A DNA stretch of 64,000 nt from Sphingobacteriales bacterium 50-39 (GTDB taxonomy: Bacteria > Bacteroidota > Bacteroidia > Chitinophagales > Chitinophagaceae): the NCBI GenBank assembly GCA_001898505.1, contig MKTZ01000011.1, positions 372,001 through 436,000 of the forward strand, read 5' to 3'. Position numbers and translations under genes: made by a program. Positions 7,122 through 15,664 of the stretch are shown piece after piece. Below the pieces are notes generated by a model, which ran no database searches, had not been told where the DNA came from, and saw only the letters and a list, made by a program, of their open reading frames with translations. Within the stretch, counting starts at the first letter, position 1. Every line of letters starts with the position of its first letter.

Positions 7122-8376
7122 TTATTGCCGGGGCCGCACCAAAATGCTGTCCAGACCATAGTATTGGAGCAAGTATTTTCCCGTATGATCTTCCGCCTCG
7201 TTGTCGAAATACAGTAGGGTAGGGCGCTGTTCCAGCCAGTGCTGCAGGGTCACCGGCGCTCCCTGAGGGAATAGCCGCCGGACCTTCTCATCCAATGCCG
7301 CTTCATAAGACGTGATGGTGGCAACATGTTCATGGCGCTGGTGGGCAGCCTCAAATATCTGCTGCCTGTCCGTTTGAATGGAATGATAGAAATATCCCGA
7401 AAAAACATTTTTCCAGGCCTCCTTGTAGTTATAGCTGGCCAGCAGCCCACAGGCTATTACAACGATGATCAGGGTCGAAAGATGTTTTACCGGTAGTATG
7501 ACCCCCGCCAAAGAAGGATTGCCGAACATAATAAAAGATGGACAGCACCCGGAACAGCAGGATAGATAAGGCGCCTCCGTATCCCGTTTTACCATGCATT
7601 ACCTGCTGCCGGTAAGACAAAGTACCGGAAGTCAGCATGACGATCACCCCCATCAGCAGCACCACTCCCAGATACAGGAACTGTGGTCTTGGAATAGGGA
7701 CGCCATAATAATGATATGCTCCTATCAGAAAGAGAAAGAAACAGGCCAGGGAGATGGCCGTCATCTCGTTGCTGCCTACAATAAGGACGCAGAGAAGGAA
7801 GATCGCCGCATCCACAACCACAGCCCGCTTTCTTCCCGCCGTCAGTCTGCGCACCAGACACCCCAGCAGCGTCAGAAAGAGTATAAAGGCAGTCTGATAT
7901 ACGGCCGTCGGGCTGAACCAATATATACCCGAAGACATTTCAACCATAACATATATGTCCAGGATAAATAAGATCAGGCTTGCCTGCGCAATACCCGACC
8001 TTGAAAAGGTCCTGCTTAAAAAACACGTATTGATCGAATCTAAAAGAAAGAAAATAGCCGCCCAGCTAAAGATGCCCCATAGCAAGAAGACGAGGTAATA
8101 ATGCTTGGTAAGGATGCCCATTTTCACGCATACTCCGCAAATAAAGGTGGCCGTGAACCTGCCTTCCCAGCGGGCGTAGATCAATTGCTGCGTTTTTAAA
8201 AATCCAAATTTGCCAAAAGCGCCTACGGCAGCATAGTCGTCATAGGTTATGACATTGAAACAAGTGAGAATAACAAATGGCAGCAGACAGAGAAGGATAC
8301 ATATCCAGATGAACGATGAACTTTTTTCGATAGTGATAATGCCACGAATGCGTTTTTGGAGGCATGAAACTATCAT
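7122..8376 (-). pseudogene. Frameshifted polytopic membrane protein (DUF6056-like)
   Basis: Two frames join into one protein of about 415 residues. The upstream frame (8376 to about 7506) carries roughly eight hydrophobic segments and the start motif N-V-I-T-Y-D-D-Y-A, typical of large bacterial polytopic proteins related to glycosyltransferase-C families. The downstream frame continues with one more membrane helix and a soluble tail (to 7122). The switch falls at the C-run 7502-7506 (G5 on the coding strand). Removing one G joins F-F-G-G to V-I-L-P-V-K. This is either a real inactivating indel or a homopolymer sequencing error. The acylphosphatase gene lies immediately upstream. Confidence 0.65.
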
Positions 8377-8378
8377 GA

Positions 8379-8657
8379 TTATCGGACAATAGCAAACCCA
8401 TTAAAATTGGACCGCCCCTCCAACTGCTTTTCCAGCTCGATCACATCCGAGACGGCCGCCTGCTCAGGTCCTTTTCTACACCATTCCACGAATTGCCGCA
8501 GATCCCCTTCCTCACCACATGCCAAAGCTTCCACATAGCCTTCCGGCGTATTTTTTATCCACCCCGTAATATGTAATCTTTCTGCTGCCGCCTTAGCACT
8601 GGCGCGATAAAATACGCCCTGCACTTTTCCTTTGATCAGTAAGTGGACGGTCGGCAT
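8379..8657 (-). CDS. acyP: Acylphosphatase
   Basis: A 92-residue enzyme that hydrolyses carboxyl-phosphate bonds. It shows the family motifs G-x-V-Q-G-V-F-Y-R-A (catalytic Arg) and G-W-I-K-N-T-P-E-G-Y-V (catalytic Asn). The start at 8657 gives M-P-T-V-H, the usual N terminus; the longer frame to 8693 has no support. It ends 2 nt before the frameshifted membrane protein gene. Confidence 0.95.
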   Translation of the reverse strand: MPTVHLLIKGKVQGVFYRASAKAAAERLHITGWIKNTPEGYVEALACGEEGDLRQFVEWCRKGPEQAAVSDVIELEKQLEGRSNFNGFAIVR

Positions 8658-8679
8658 GGGAGACTTGTTTCTTCCAAAC

Positions 8680-8856
8680 CTACAAAAATCCAAAGTTTCC
8701 TACAACAGACGCCTCGATAGCCTGCGGCGCCTCTTCACAACGGTCTTTAGCCCCTGCCGGTCTTAGCGCATGCAGCTGACGGTACACCGCCCTTACCAGC
8801 TCTTCGTTCTCGGCCACCCGCTCTGGCCAAACTTTGTAACGGACTACTGTATTCAT
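8680..8856 (-). pseudogene. Antibiotic-biosynthesis-monooxygenase-like gene with internal deletion
   Basis: A 58-codon frame. Residues 1-36 match the start of small ABM-fold proteins (V-V-R-Y-K-V-x-P-E-R-V-A-E-N-E-E-L-V-R-A). The last 22 (K-D-R-C-E-E-A-P ... V-V-G-N-F-G-F-L) match the end of the same family. The central 40 or so residues that build the barrel are missing without loss of frame. Family members are usually about 100 residues. It is divergent from the HxlR remnant at 8910. Family identification is from memory. Confidence 0.5.
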
Positions 8857-8909
8857 AACTCTTGGTTTTATTTATATCTTTTTTGGTTGCAAAAAACAAC
8901 CAGTTGCAA

Positions 8910-9208
8910 ATGGCAGATCACAGATCTCATTGCCCCGTGAACCTGGCCGTAGAAGTTTTTGGCGATAAATGAAAGAGAAGGCATCCTTACCAAAAGCCCC
9001 GACCAGGCACACAAACAGAAATTTGTTTACAACCTCACCTTGAAAGGCATCGACCTGCTGCCCATCATGAAGGAAATAGGCTCGTGGAGCCTCAAACATA
9101 CCCCCCGTCGACAAAAAGCAATACCCTCACGCAGGCCAGCTTTCGAAGTGCACCCCCGAAGAGCTGCTTGAAATAAAGAATAGCCTGATAAAGGAACATA
9201 TAAAATAA
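8910..9208 (+). pseudogene. HxlR-family regulator, broken
   Basis: The ATG at 8910 opens with the HxlR start (R-S-H-C-P-V-N-L-A-V-E-V-F-G-D-K), then hits a stop at once. From 8959 another frame gives the wing and C-terminal helix (G-I-L-T-K-S-P-D-Q-A-H-K-Q-K ... L-P-I-M-K-E-I-G-S-W-S). A third frame ends E-E-L-L-E-I-K-N-S-L-I-K-E-H-I-K. The central recognition helix (W-S-L-L-I-x-R-D ...) is deleted and there are further frame losses. It was presumably a redox or quinone-sensing repressor of the divergent monooxygenase remnant. Confidence 0.65.
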
Positions 9209-9263
9209 ATGACCCTGAGCTGCCGGAGTCGGCTCCCTGAATGATACAGCCGTCGTATCGAAA

Positions 9264-10364
9264 TCACCGGGACACGCCCGCATTTCCATCAGCCCGAGGC
9301 AATAGTTTTTGGATCTCTTCCATGGACAGTTCGTTGCCAAGTATCTTGCCCGACGGGTCCAGTAAAATATTAGTAGGGATATGATCCAGCGCATAGTACT
9401 CCGCGAGCCGGCCATTGTGCTCATCGTGGTCGATCACCTGTGACCATGGCATTCCCGTTTTGATAATTGCTTTTTTCCAGTTGTTCTTATTATAATCCCA
9501 GGACACACCGAGTATGACAAAATGGTTCCCCTTATTTTTTTCATACAACGATCGCAGAGAGGGTATGGACTCCATACAGGGGCCACACCAGGATGCCCAG
9601 AATTCTACCAGGACATAGTTCCCTCTGAACTGTCTGCTATCCACCGGCCGGCCCGAAGTATCGTATAGCACCAGGTCGTGAAAAGGAACACCCCCCGCGA
9701 TCCTGTCTTCTTTATACAGGTGGTCGATCAACTTCGCTGCAGTTTTATACTCATACGTCCCGGAAAGAGAAGTATCTATCATTTGCAATATAGTCTTTGC
9801 GTGGCCCCATCGGAGATCAGACGCTTCACCTAATAAATAAGCGCTTGCTTTGTTGCCAGGGTGCTGCGCTACAAAAGCTCTCAGACTATCGGCATGTCGT
9901 CTGCTTTTTTCTTCGTCCCCCCCGCCGGATTGCCTCAGTTGAGCGACCCACTGCTCGAATCCCCGCTTGGCCGACTCCGTGGCAGATCCGTCAACCGTTA
10001 GTATTTCCAGTTTATTCAGGGTGTCCGGTACCGCCCCCTCTTTTTCCCGTATCTCCACTTTATTGCTACAAATGATGTGAGTGACCTTGCCGTCTATATA
10101 GAAGTCCTGAATATAGGAACGCTGATCCATATGTATCCTGCATAATACCGGCAACACCACCCTGCCCGAGAAATGAAATTTTCCATCGATAATGGCAGCG
10201 CCGATGCTATCTTTTTGTCGATAATGATTGTCAAAAAAGAGGTAGATCTTCCCGTGAAACGCTCCCGACAGGGAGCCCTGGATCTCGAATGGCTGGTCCT
10301 GGCCCTGCAACGTCTGAAAAAGAATGAGCGCTCCCAGAAGGAGCATCGACTTGATAGTAGACAT
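9264..10364 (-). CDS. TlpA-family thiol-disulfide oxidoreductase with DUF4369 domain
   Basis: A 366-residue exported protein. A signal peptide ends near residue 22 (Q-T-L-Q-G-Q). A DUF4369-type beta domain covers about 25-120, a helical linker follows, and a thioredoxin fold has the active site W-C-G-P-C. This is the common Bacteroidetes architecture for periplasmic disulfide reduction, often near nutrient-uptake genes. The start at 10364 (M-S-T-I-K-S) gives the signal peptide; the longer open frame overlaps the divergent lipoprotein and has no support. Confidence 0.88.
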   Translation of the reverse strand: MSTIKSMLLLGALILFQTLQGQDQPFEIQGSLSGAFHGKIYLFFDNHYRQKDSIGAAIIDGKFHFSGRVVLPVLCRIHMDQRSYIQDFYIDGKVTHIICSNKVEIREKEGAVPDTLNKLEILTVDGSATESAKRGFEQWVAQLRQSGGGDEEKSRRHADSLRAFVAQHPGNKASAYLLGEASDLRWGHAKTILQMIDTSLSGTYEYKTAAKLIDHLYKEDRIAGGVPFHDLVLYDTSGRPVDSRQFRGNYVLVEFWASWCGPCMESIPSLRSLYEKNKGNHFVILGVSWDYNKNNWKKAIIKTGMPWSQVIDHDEHNGRLAEYYALDHIPTNILLDPSGKILGNELSMEEIQKLLPRADGNAGVSR

Positions 10365-10470
10365 ATCCGGCAATGTAATGGTATCCGGGAATAACGCACA
10401 TGCCTGATAAAAATTATGCCGAAAGGAAATACGGCTACGACATTGACGTTTATACACGTATATGCTATAC

Positions 10471-10974
10471 ATGCGCCGATGGTCTTCAATAGGATTGTTC
10501 CTCCTCCTGCTGGCGCCAGCAGGCTGCATCCGCCCGCCCGTGCCTGGTAATATCAACTGCACGCAGCCCGCACAGACATGTACGGAATTCGTCACCATCG
10601 AGGGCGTGCGCATAAAGTTCAGTAGTTGTGCTGCACATATTTTCCACGGGCATATGAATGCGATCATTTACTGTACCATCAGCAACCCTGCGGGTAAAGA
10701 CCTGCTGCTGCGACGCAACGACTTCCGCATTGCATCCATGGAAGGGGAGGAGATGATACCCGAAAAATTTATAAATGCAAAAAGGGGAATGCCCGACGAA
10801 TATCCTCTCAAAAGCGGAGCCACGGAGGTTTATGTATTCTCGGCCCGCACAAAGGACAGCCGCACGGAGAAAGACTTTAAAGAATTTATGAAGACCGGCA
10901 GCCTCGCACTCTTACACCAGGGAGGTAATCTCGTCCCCGACACGCTCTTTACCATGCGGTGGCGCCCTCATTGA
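10471..10974 (+). CDS. Hypothetical lipoprotein
   Basis: A 167-residue protein with a lipoprotein signal peptide, lipobox L-A-P-A-G-C near residue 19, and a Cys-containing beta-rich mature part. The start at 10471 is chosen over 10462, which would add three residues. No family recognised. It is divergent from the TlpA-like gene with about 105 nt between. Confidence 0.65.
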   Translation: MRRWSSIGLFLLLLAPAGCIRPPVPGNINCTQPAQTCTEFVTIEGVRIKFSSCAAHIFHGHMNAIIYCTISNPAGKDLLLRRNDFRIASMEGEEMIPEKFINAKRGMPDEYPLKSGATEVYVFSARTKDSRTEKDFKEFMKTGSLALLHQGGNLVPDTLFTMRWRPH

Positions 10975-11215
10975 TCCTCTCCATCCTCCAGGGCGATGAT
11001 CGTACGGTTGGTTCACAACAATCGCCAGGCGGTATCCAGGCCAACTTGCAAAAAATCCGCCCGTATAATGTTCCCTCCCAACACACCCTCCAGCTGCCGC
11101 CGAATAAATTACCCGTGAAGTCCTGCGTTAATATCTGCAGTATCAAAAAGGGGAATAACAGCCGGAATATGATCTTTTCCCAGGACTTCCACGCCCGGTC
11201 TTTGTTGAAGGACAT
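10949..11215 (-). pseudogene. Possible truncated membrane protein N terminus
   Basis: An 88-codon frame starting M-S-F-N-K-D with a hydrophobic stretch (I-I-F-R-L-L-F-P-F-L-I-L-Q-I-L). It resembles the beginning of Bacteroidetes DoxX-like or related membrane proteins, then dissolves into Trp/Cys/Pro-rich sequence. It overlaps the end of the lipoprotein gene by 26 nt. I regard it as a remnant. The rest of 10975-11368 holds nothing else I can recognise. Confidence 0.3.
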
Positions 11216-11368
11216 GCTTAAAGCTAAAAAAAGCCCCTCCTCATGATAGCACGATCTCCCTTTCGGCGGCACAGCGGCAGCAGGATGCTGATCCCGTCTT
11301 TTTTTCGGCGCCCTCCTGACCGTCAGCCATGATCGGTGGCTGCTAAAGGTAGCAGCCCTCCATATGAT

Positions 11369-11857
11369 TTATTGTTGCGTAACCGGGGGCAATTTGGGCG
11401 AATCTTTTGATAATGTTCCTTGCCAGCTTGTGTACATCCATTTGCCATTCTTTTTAACAAAAACAGTAGTATATAAAAATTCCGCTACCATTGCTCCATT
11501 TGCTTTTAGATAGGCTTGTGCTCGTCCACTGGTAATGGCAACGTTTCCGTAAACTCTCACTTTCCTGTCAAAAAATTTGTTAGTAGTCGCTTCAAACATT
11601 TTACAGCGCCAGGTAGAAGTGTCTGCCACAATTTGTTCTTTGTCCGCCGAAACACCATCCGCATTGATAGTGAAAAAGTCATCCGCCATGTCCGTTTTCA
11701 TGTACTGCTTTTGGAGTGCGCAGCTTGTCATGTTTTGAAACATTTTGGCTTCAGCTTGTTCTACCTCTTTGATAACAGAAGCTGTTGGTTTTTGAGCAAA
11801 TAGATTTAATGAACAAAGTGAAAGCAGCCCCAGGCAAAAAAAATTGGAGAATTTCAT
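11369..11857 (-). CDS. Secreted SnoaL/DUF4440-like protein
   Basis: A 162-residue protein. A signal peptide ends at L-F-A-Q near residue 22. The mature part is an NTF2-like fold: an N-terminal helix, 'D-M-A-D-D-F-F-T-I-N-A-D-G', strands with R-V-Y-G-N-V-A-I-T-S-G-R-A, and a final V-F-V-K-K-N-G-K-W strand-turn, typical of DUF4440. Function unknown. The start at 11857 is chosen because the upstream frame is not family-like. No catalytic residues can be assigned. Confidence 0.75.
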   Translation of the reverse strand: MKFSNFFCLGLLSLCSLNLFAQKPTASVIKEVEQAEAKMFQNMTSCALQKQYMKTDMADDFFTINADGVSADKEQIVADTSTWRCKMFEATTNKFFDRKVRVYGNVAITSGRAQAYLKANGAMVAEFLYTTVFVKKNGKWMYTSWQGTLSKDSPKLPPVTQQ

Positions 11858-12128
11858 AGATGTTTTTTTGGTTAGAAGATTTGGAGTAATGCTCTTAAGG
11901 TAAACACTTTCACAAATAACTCCAAATGTTGCCTGGGACCATGAGCATTGCAACCTATGTTGGCAAAGGATATAGGAGTATCTTTCGGATCAACATGCGT
12001 ATTATACGGACGGGAAATATTGGCTTTGTGTAGAATGCTATGACAAATACAATAGGAGGAACTGCCTGATTCTAATCGTTATATAACGCAAAAAAGTCGA
12101 AGAGGGCACCATGCCCTCTTCGACAAGA

Positions 12129-13259
12129 CTAAATTTCGGAATACTTGATGGTTACCACCGGTGTTGTTTGAGTCACTTTCTTTAGATGCGGATGATATTT
12201 AAGAATATCGGTCGAATTTTTGTAGGCGAAATCAAACTCTTGGATATAGCCGCTTGGAAACTCTCCATTCTTTCCAAGCAATTCGCTAAAGCGCGATTTG
12301 TAGGCTTTGCGTTCTTTGTCCTTCAAGACGGTCTTCCAGTGCTTCATAGCTTCAAACCTGGACAATCGACGGCCTGCGCCGTGGGCACATGAAGACAAAG
12401 CCTCCCTTTCGGAATCGGACGGCACTGCGCGTACCAACAAGCTGCCCCTGGACATTGACAAAGGAATGACAACAGTCTTTCCCTTCTCAAGCTCGGTACT
12501 ACCTTTCCTATGTAGGACTCTAGGCCCATCCAACCTGATGTGGTTATGAATGGAGTCTTCCAAAAGATAGGGTGTACCGTATAGCTTGGATCCATGCTCC
12601 GCGTCCTTGAAATTAACTTGCAGGTATCGACGGTCAATTTCAGACTTGTGACACCGTACATAGTTGGCATTCTGAAGAAAAATAAGTGTTTTCAAACAGA
12701 AATTCTTCCGCCGCTGATAGCCGAAGTTCAGGATACTTTCATAGTACTCTTTAAAGTCAGCGGTTAAAAAATCCTTATGAACGAAGTCAACCTGGTTGCC
12801 ACAAGCCAGAGAATAGTCTCGAGTAAGTTGAATGCAATGCTGGTACAACGCAATTCCCCGATCCCGGGTTCCTGTATGACAAATGATATACACCGCCGAG
12901 TCATCCTCTTCAATGGATAAAAAGTGGTTGCCCCCGCCCAGTCCGTCATCGGTCATTTGTTGATGAGCAAAGTTTAGGGCGGAATAATGCTCTTTTTTAT
13001 CAAACGGCCTTAACCAATGCGCCTTATCGACCTTAAGATACATAACACCGCAACCAATGTCCTTGCCAGTTATCAAAGGGTAAATATGGTCCGTTGTCTG
13101 AAATGCGACTCCCACCGGCAAAGCTTTTTCTTGGCAGAAGTGAATGTCCGTAAATGCGCAGATAGTCTCGACATACGGCTTCTGAGCATACGCATGTAAT
13201 TGATCCAAAGCATTTTGCTCAATGCTATTTGGATCACAATAGAATCCAATAGTGTTCAT
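12129..13259 (-). CDS. Divergent RtcB-family RNA ligase
   Basis: A 376-residue member of the RtcB RNA ligase family, which seals 2',3'-cyclic phosphate and 5'-OH RNA ends using GTP and Mn2+. Visible active-site elements are G-K-D-I-G-C70-G, G-G-G-N-H112-F, C-H128-T-G-T-R, the R-K-G-S loop at 251-254, and the guanylylation motif A-H293-G-A-G-R. It is shorter and more divergent than housekeeping RtcB, like accessory RNA-repair paralogs. No PrfH release factor or archease gene is adjacent. It lies in a decayed segment next to the tRNA-Ile2 integration site, so a mobile-repair role is possible but unproven. Confidence 0.85.
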   Translation of the reverse strand: MNTIGFYCDPNSIEQNALDQLHAYAQKPYVETICAFTDIHFCQEKALPVGVAFQTTDHIYPLITGKDIGCGVMYLKVDKAHWLRPFDKKEHYSALNFAHQQMTDDGLGGGNHFLSIEEDDSAVYIICHTGTRDRGIALYQHCIQLTRDYSLACGNQVDFVHKDFLTADFKEYYESILNFGYQRRKNFCLKTLIFLQNANYVRCHKSEIDRRYLQVNFKDAEHGSKLYGTPYLLEDSIHNHIRLDGPRVLHRKGSTELEKGKTVVIPLSMSRGSLLVRAVPSDSEREALSSCAHGAGRRLSRFEAMKHWKTVLKDKERKAYKSRFSELLGKNGEFPSGYIQEFDFAYKNSTDILKYHPHLKKVTQTTPVVTIKYSEI

Positions 13260-13417
13260 GTTCTTTAATTCTTAATGAAAAAAGATTAGATCGTGGGGCT
13301 TGGTAGGACATCTGCCCCTTACAGAGATGTCAGCAGCCGAAATGATTCGGGAATGCGAAATTATAATTTTAGTTTTAAGCAGGCAAGAGCGGAAGCCAAA
13401 TATTATTGACAGCAATA

Positions 13418-13636
13418 ATGGACCAGCAAATTAGCGTCATTAGACAAAAACTGAAAGAACTGAAAAAAAACCCTGCTTTCCAGGTATTTGGTGCGTCCTT
13501 CCATCGCTACCAAAGTAAGGGCAGGCTTCATGTTTATTGGTCAAGGTTATTACTATATGAATTGGGGTGAAAATTGAATTACGCCATTTGTATGTATGTT
13601 TTATGCCTCGGCCAGTCTGCGGCCTATTTCAATGAT
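13418..13636 (+). pseudogene. SMI1/KNR4-like remnant
   Basis: The first 32 residues (M-D-Q-Q-I-S-V-I-R-Q-K-L ... F-Q-V-F-G-A-S-F-H-R-Y-Q) resemble the start of Bacteroidetes SMI1/KNR4-type immunity-like proteins. What follows is out of character and the frame stops after 72 codons, against about 150-200 expected. The end overlaps the SEC-C gene on the other strand. Probably a relic of an immunity gene. Confidence 0.4.
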
Positions 13637-13947
13637 TTCCCGCAACATCTCTTGTACTTCTTTCCGCTTCCGCATGGGCACACCGCATTTAACGAAGGCT
13701 GGGCGCTAAAAGTTGATGATTTCGGAGGTTGATCAATGTCAAAAGACAAACCTCCAAAGCCACCCATTGTATATTTATCGCAAGTAGAACAGTATAAATA
13801 GAAATTATTATCACCGTCCGGATTTCCCAGTTCGAATTTTGCATCGGAAGGGAGATCCTCATATGCCAGGGTATCTCTTAAGTAGCCACAGGTAGGACAT
13901 GCCGTAATATCCGTTTCTTGCAATTGTTTAAATGGATCATTGATCAT
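13624..13947 (-). CDS. SEC-C motif zinc-binding protein
   Basis: A 107-residue protein. An N-terminal Cys pair C-P-T-C and a later C-S-T-C suggest a small zinc ribbon. The C terminus is the SEC-C motif C-P-C-G-S-G-K-K-Y-K-R-C-C-G, a zinc finger first described in SecA. Small SEC-C proteins are common and mostly uncharacterised. It is the last gene before the tRNA-Ile2 remnant at 14107. Confidence 0.85.
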   Translation of the reverse strand: MINDPFKQLQETDITACPTCGYLRDTLAYEDLPSDAKFELGNPDGDNNFYLYCSTCDKYTMGGFGGLSFDIDQPPKSSTFSAQPSLNAVCPCGSGKKYKRCCGKSLK

Positions 13948-14040
13948 ACAGGTATTTTAAGTTTGATTTTACTCTTCATTTACCCATTACCGTACATCGA
14001 ACCTTGTTTCAATTTCTGTTACTCTGGTATTGTAAAAAAC

Positions 14041-14063
14041 ATGTATCAAATCATGTATCAAAT
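14041..14063. repeat. Direct repeat pair outside attL
   Basis: ATGTATCAAAT occurs twice, 1 nt apart (14041-14051, 14053-14063). It occupies the same place relative to a hairpin and a tRNA 3' end as the arm repeats of the other two insertions, but has a different sequence. Possibly the arm sites of an older element. Confidence 0.45.
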
Positions 14064-14067
14064 AAAA

Positions 14068-14099
14068 AAGCACCTACGAAAGTTTCCTCGTAAGTGCTT
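14068..14099 (-). terminator. Terminator next to attL tRNA remnant
   Basis: AAGCACcTACGA / TCGTAaGTGCTT stem, followed on the minus strand by a six-T run. It would end transcripts coming from a tRNA formerly located at 14107. Confidence 0.7.
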
Positions 14100-14106
14100 G
14101 AATCTC

Positions 14107-14150
14107 CGTGGACCCTGCTGGGCTCGAACCAGCGACCCTCTGATTATGAG
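14107..14150. repeat. attL: 3' half of tRNA-Ile2, left end of element
   Basis: 44 bp identical to 22718-22761 in direct orientation. It covers the discriminator to the anticodon loop of tRNA-Ile2 and then diverges, so it is not a functional tRNA. Confidence 0.92.
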
Positions 14151-14201
14151 ACCGAAAGTATTTGATTTCACCTGATTTCTTGTTTTTACCTATTCTTTCA
14201 G

Positions 14202-14234
14202 AACCCGCTACAGTAAAGCATCGTAGCGGGTTTT
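14202..14234. terminator. Hairpin terminator between attL and the integrase
   Basis: AACCCGCTAC / GTAGCGGGTT perfect 10-bp stem with an 11-nt loop and T-rich flank. It would shield the integrase from host read-through. Confidence 0.7.
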
Positions 14235-14278
14235 GCTTTTTATTTGCTTTCCTATTTCAACCTATTTTTTAACCAATG

Positions 14279-14300
14279 TATGCAAATTGTATGCAAATAT
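14279..14300. repeat. Arm-type repeat pair at the left end, overlapping the integrase start
   Basis: TATGCAAATTG (14279-14289) then TATGCAAATAT (14290-14300). The integrase ATG is at 14299, so integrase bound here would cover its own translation start. Confidence 0.65.
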
Positions 14301-15600
14301 GAAACCGACAATTGTAATTATGTTAGACACCAGACGAACAAAGGACACAGGGAAGTACCCGGTCAAATTAAGAATTACCTTTCTAAGGGAGCAGAAGTAC
14401 TACTCTATAGGGCTTGATCTAACTGTTGATGAATTTAACCTTGTCCAGAATCCCGGAAAGATGGGCAGGGAGATACCTACATCTTTAAAGAAGCAGGTAA
14501 AGGAGTGGAAGCTAAAATGTGATGCTGTAGAGCAGAAGGCTAATACCCTGATCAATAAGATGGAGGATTTTACCTTCCGTATATTCGAAAAGAAATACTT
14601 GCAGAATAGCCATTCTGTGATGGACGTGTATCAGTTATATGATAATACCATTAAGAAACTAAAGGATTACGGGAAGGTAGGAACAGCAAGCAGTTATGAG
14701 TGTGCCAGGAACAGTCTAAAGGAGTTCAGCCCAAAGCTAACCTTACGGGATATAACGGTAGACTTCTTAAAAGAGTATGAGCGGTGGTTTTTAGAAAAGA
14801 AAAGGTCCATAACAACAGTAGGCATCTATTTAAGGAACTTACGCGCCATTATTAATGAAGCGATTGCCGAAGGCATCATTTCCAGAGAATACCATTATCC
14901 TTTTGGTAAAAGGAAGTACCAAATCCCGTCAGCCAGGAACACAAAGAAGGCGCTAACCTTGGAAGAAATCAGCAAGATATTTAGCTATACAGCAACAAAT
15001 CATACTTGGTTGGAGAGAGCAAGGGACTTCTTTATCTTCAGCTATCTGGGAAATGGTATGAACATGAAGGACATAGCTCTATTGAAATATAGAGATATAG
15101 ATGGTGATTATATTCGCTTCACCAGGGCTAAGACTCAGGATACAAGTAGGACAGGCATTAAAATGATCTCTTTTCATATCTCGGATGACCTAAGACAGAT
15201 CATTGACCGGCAGAAGAATGAAAGTACTGGCCCAGATAGCTTCTTATTCCCTATACTTGAACAGGATCAATCCCCGGAGAAGGTAAGGAAGGTTATTCAG
15301 CAGTTTACCAAGATGATGAATAAATACCTCAATCAGATCGCCACAGAGCTAGGTATTAATAAACGTGTTACTACCTATTTTGCCCGGCATAGCTTTGCAA
15401 CAGTGCTAAAGAGGGGAGGAAGGAGCATAGAAATAATAAGCGAAGCACTAGGGCATTCGAGTCATAAGACGACTATGAGCTACCTGGATAGTTTCGATGA
15501 TGAATCGAAGAAGGATATTTACAAAACGCTCACCAATTTTAGGGAAGATGGAGAGGAATCTCATGACCAAGATGTTATAAGTGAAGAGGAGCTGTCCTAA
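14299..15600 (+). CDS. int: Tyrosine integrase (Bacteroidetes type)
   Basis: A 433-residue site-specific recombinase. The N-terminal arm-binding domain (about 1-90) recognises end repeats, a SAM-like core-binding domain spans about 100-210, and the catalytic domain is C-terminal. Visible catalytic elements are A-R-H-S-F-A-T, L-G-H-S-S-H and the nucleophile Tyr in T-M-S-Y-L-D-S-F. The region of the first catalytic Arg reads N-G-M-N-M-K-D-I-A instead of the usual G-x-R, a variant I recall from this family. The start at 14299 is chosen because it begins M-K-P-T-I, the usual N terminus; the frame upstream to 14233 is repeat sequence. Confidence 0.93.
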   Translation: MKPTIVIMLDTRRTKDTGKYPVKLRITFLREQKYYSIGLDLTVDEFNLVQNPGKMGREIPTSLKKQVKEWKLKCDAVEQKANTLINKMEDFTFRIFEKKYLQNSHSVMDVYQLYDNTIKKLKDYGKVGTASSYECARNSLKEFSPKLTLRDITVDFLKEYERWFLEKKRSITTVGIYLRNLRAIINEAIAEGIISREYHYPFGKRKYQIPSARNTKKALTLEEISKIFSYTATNHTWLERARDFFIFSYLGNGMNMKDIALLKYRDIDGDYIRFTRAKTQDTSRTGIKMISFHISDDLRQIIDRQKNESTGPDSFLFPILEQDQSPEKVRKVIQQFTKMMNKYLNQIATELGINKRVTTYFARHSFATVLKRGGRSIEIISEALGHSSHKTTMSYLDSFDDESKKDIYKTLTNFREDGEESHDQDVISEEELS

Positions 15601-15664
15601 TCTGCTTAATTATTGGTGTGGGTAATCTAATGTTAGAACGGAAGTACCGGAAGAAGAGGCGGTG

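Noticed and set aside
12344-12670. A 108-codon minus-strand frame inside the RtcB gene
   Set aside because: Lies in an alternative frame of the same strand as rtcB, which has intact motifs.
14107-14150. A second tRNA gene
   Set aside because: Only the 3' half matches tRNA-Ile2; the 5' half is missing, so it is the att remnant.
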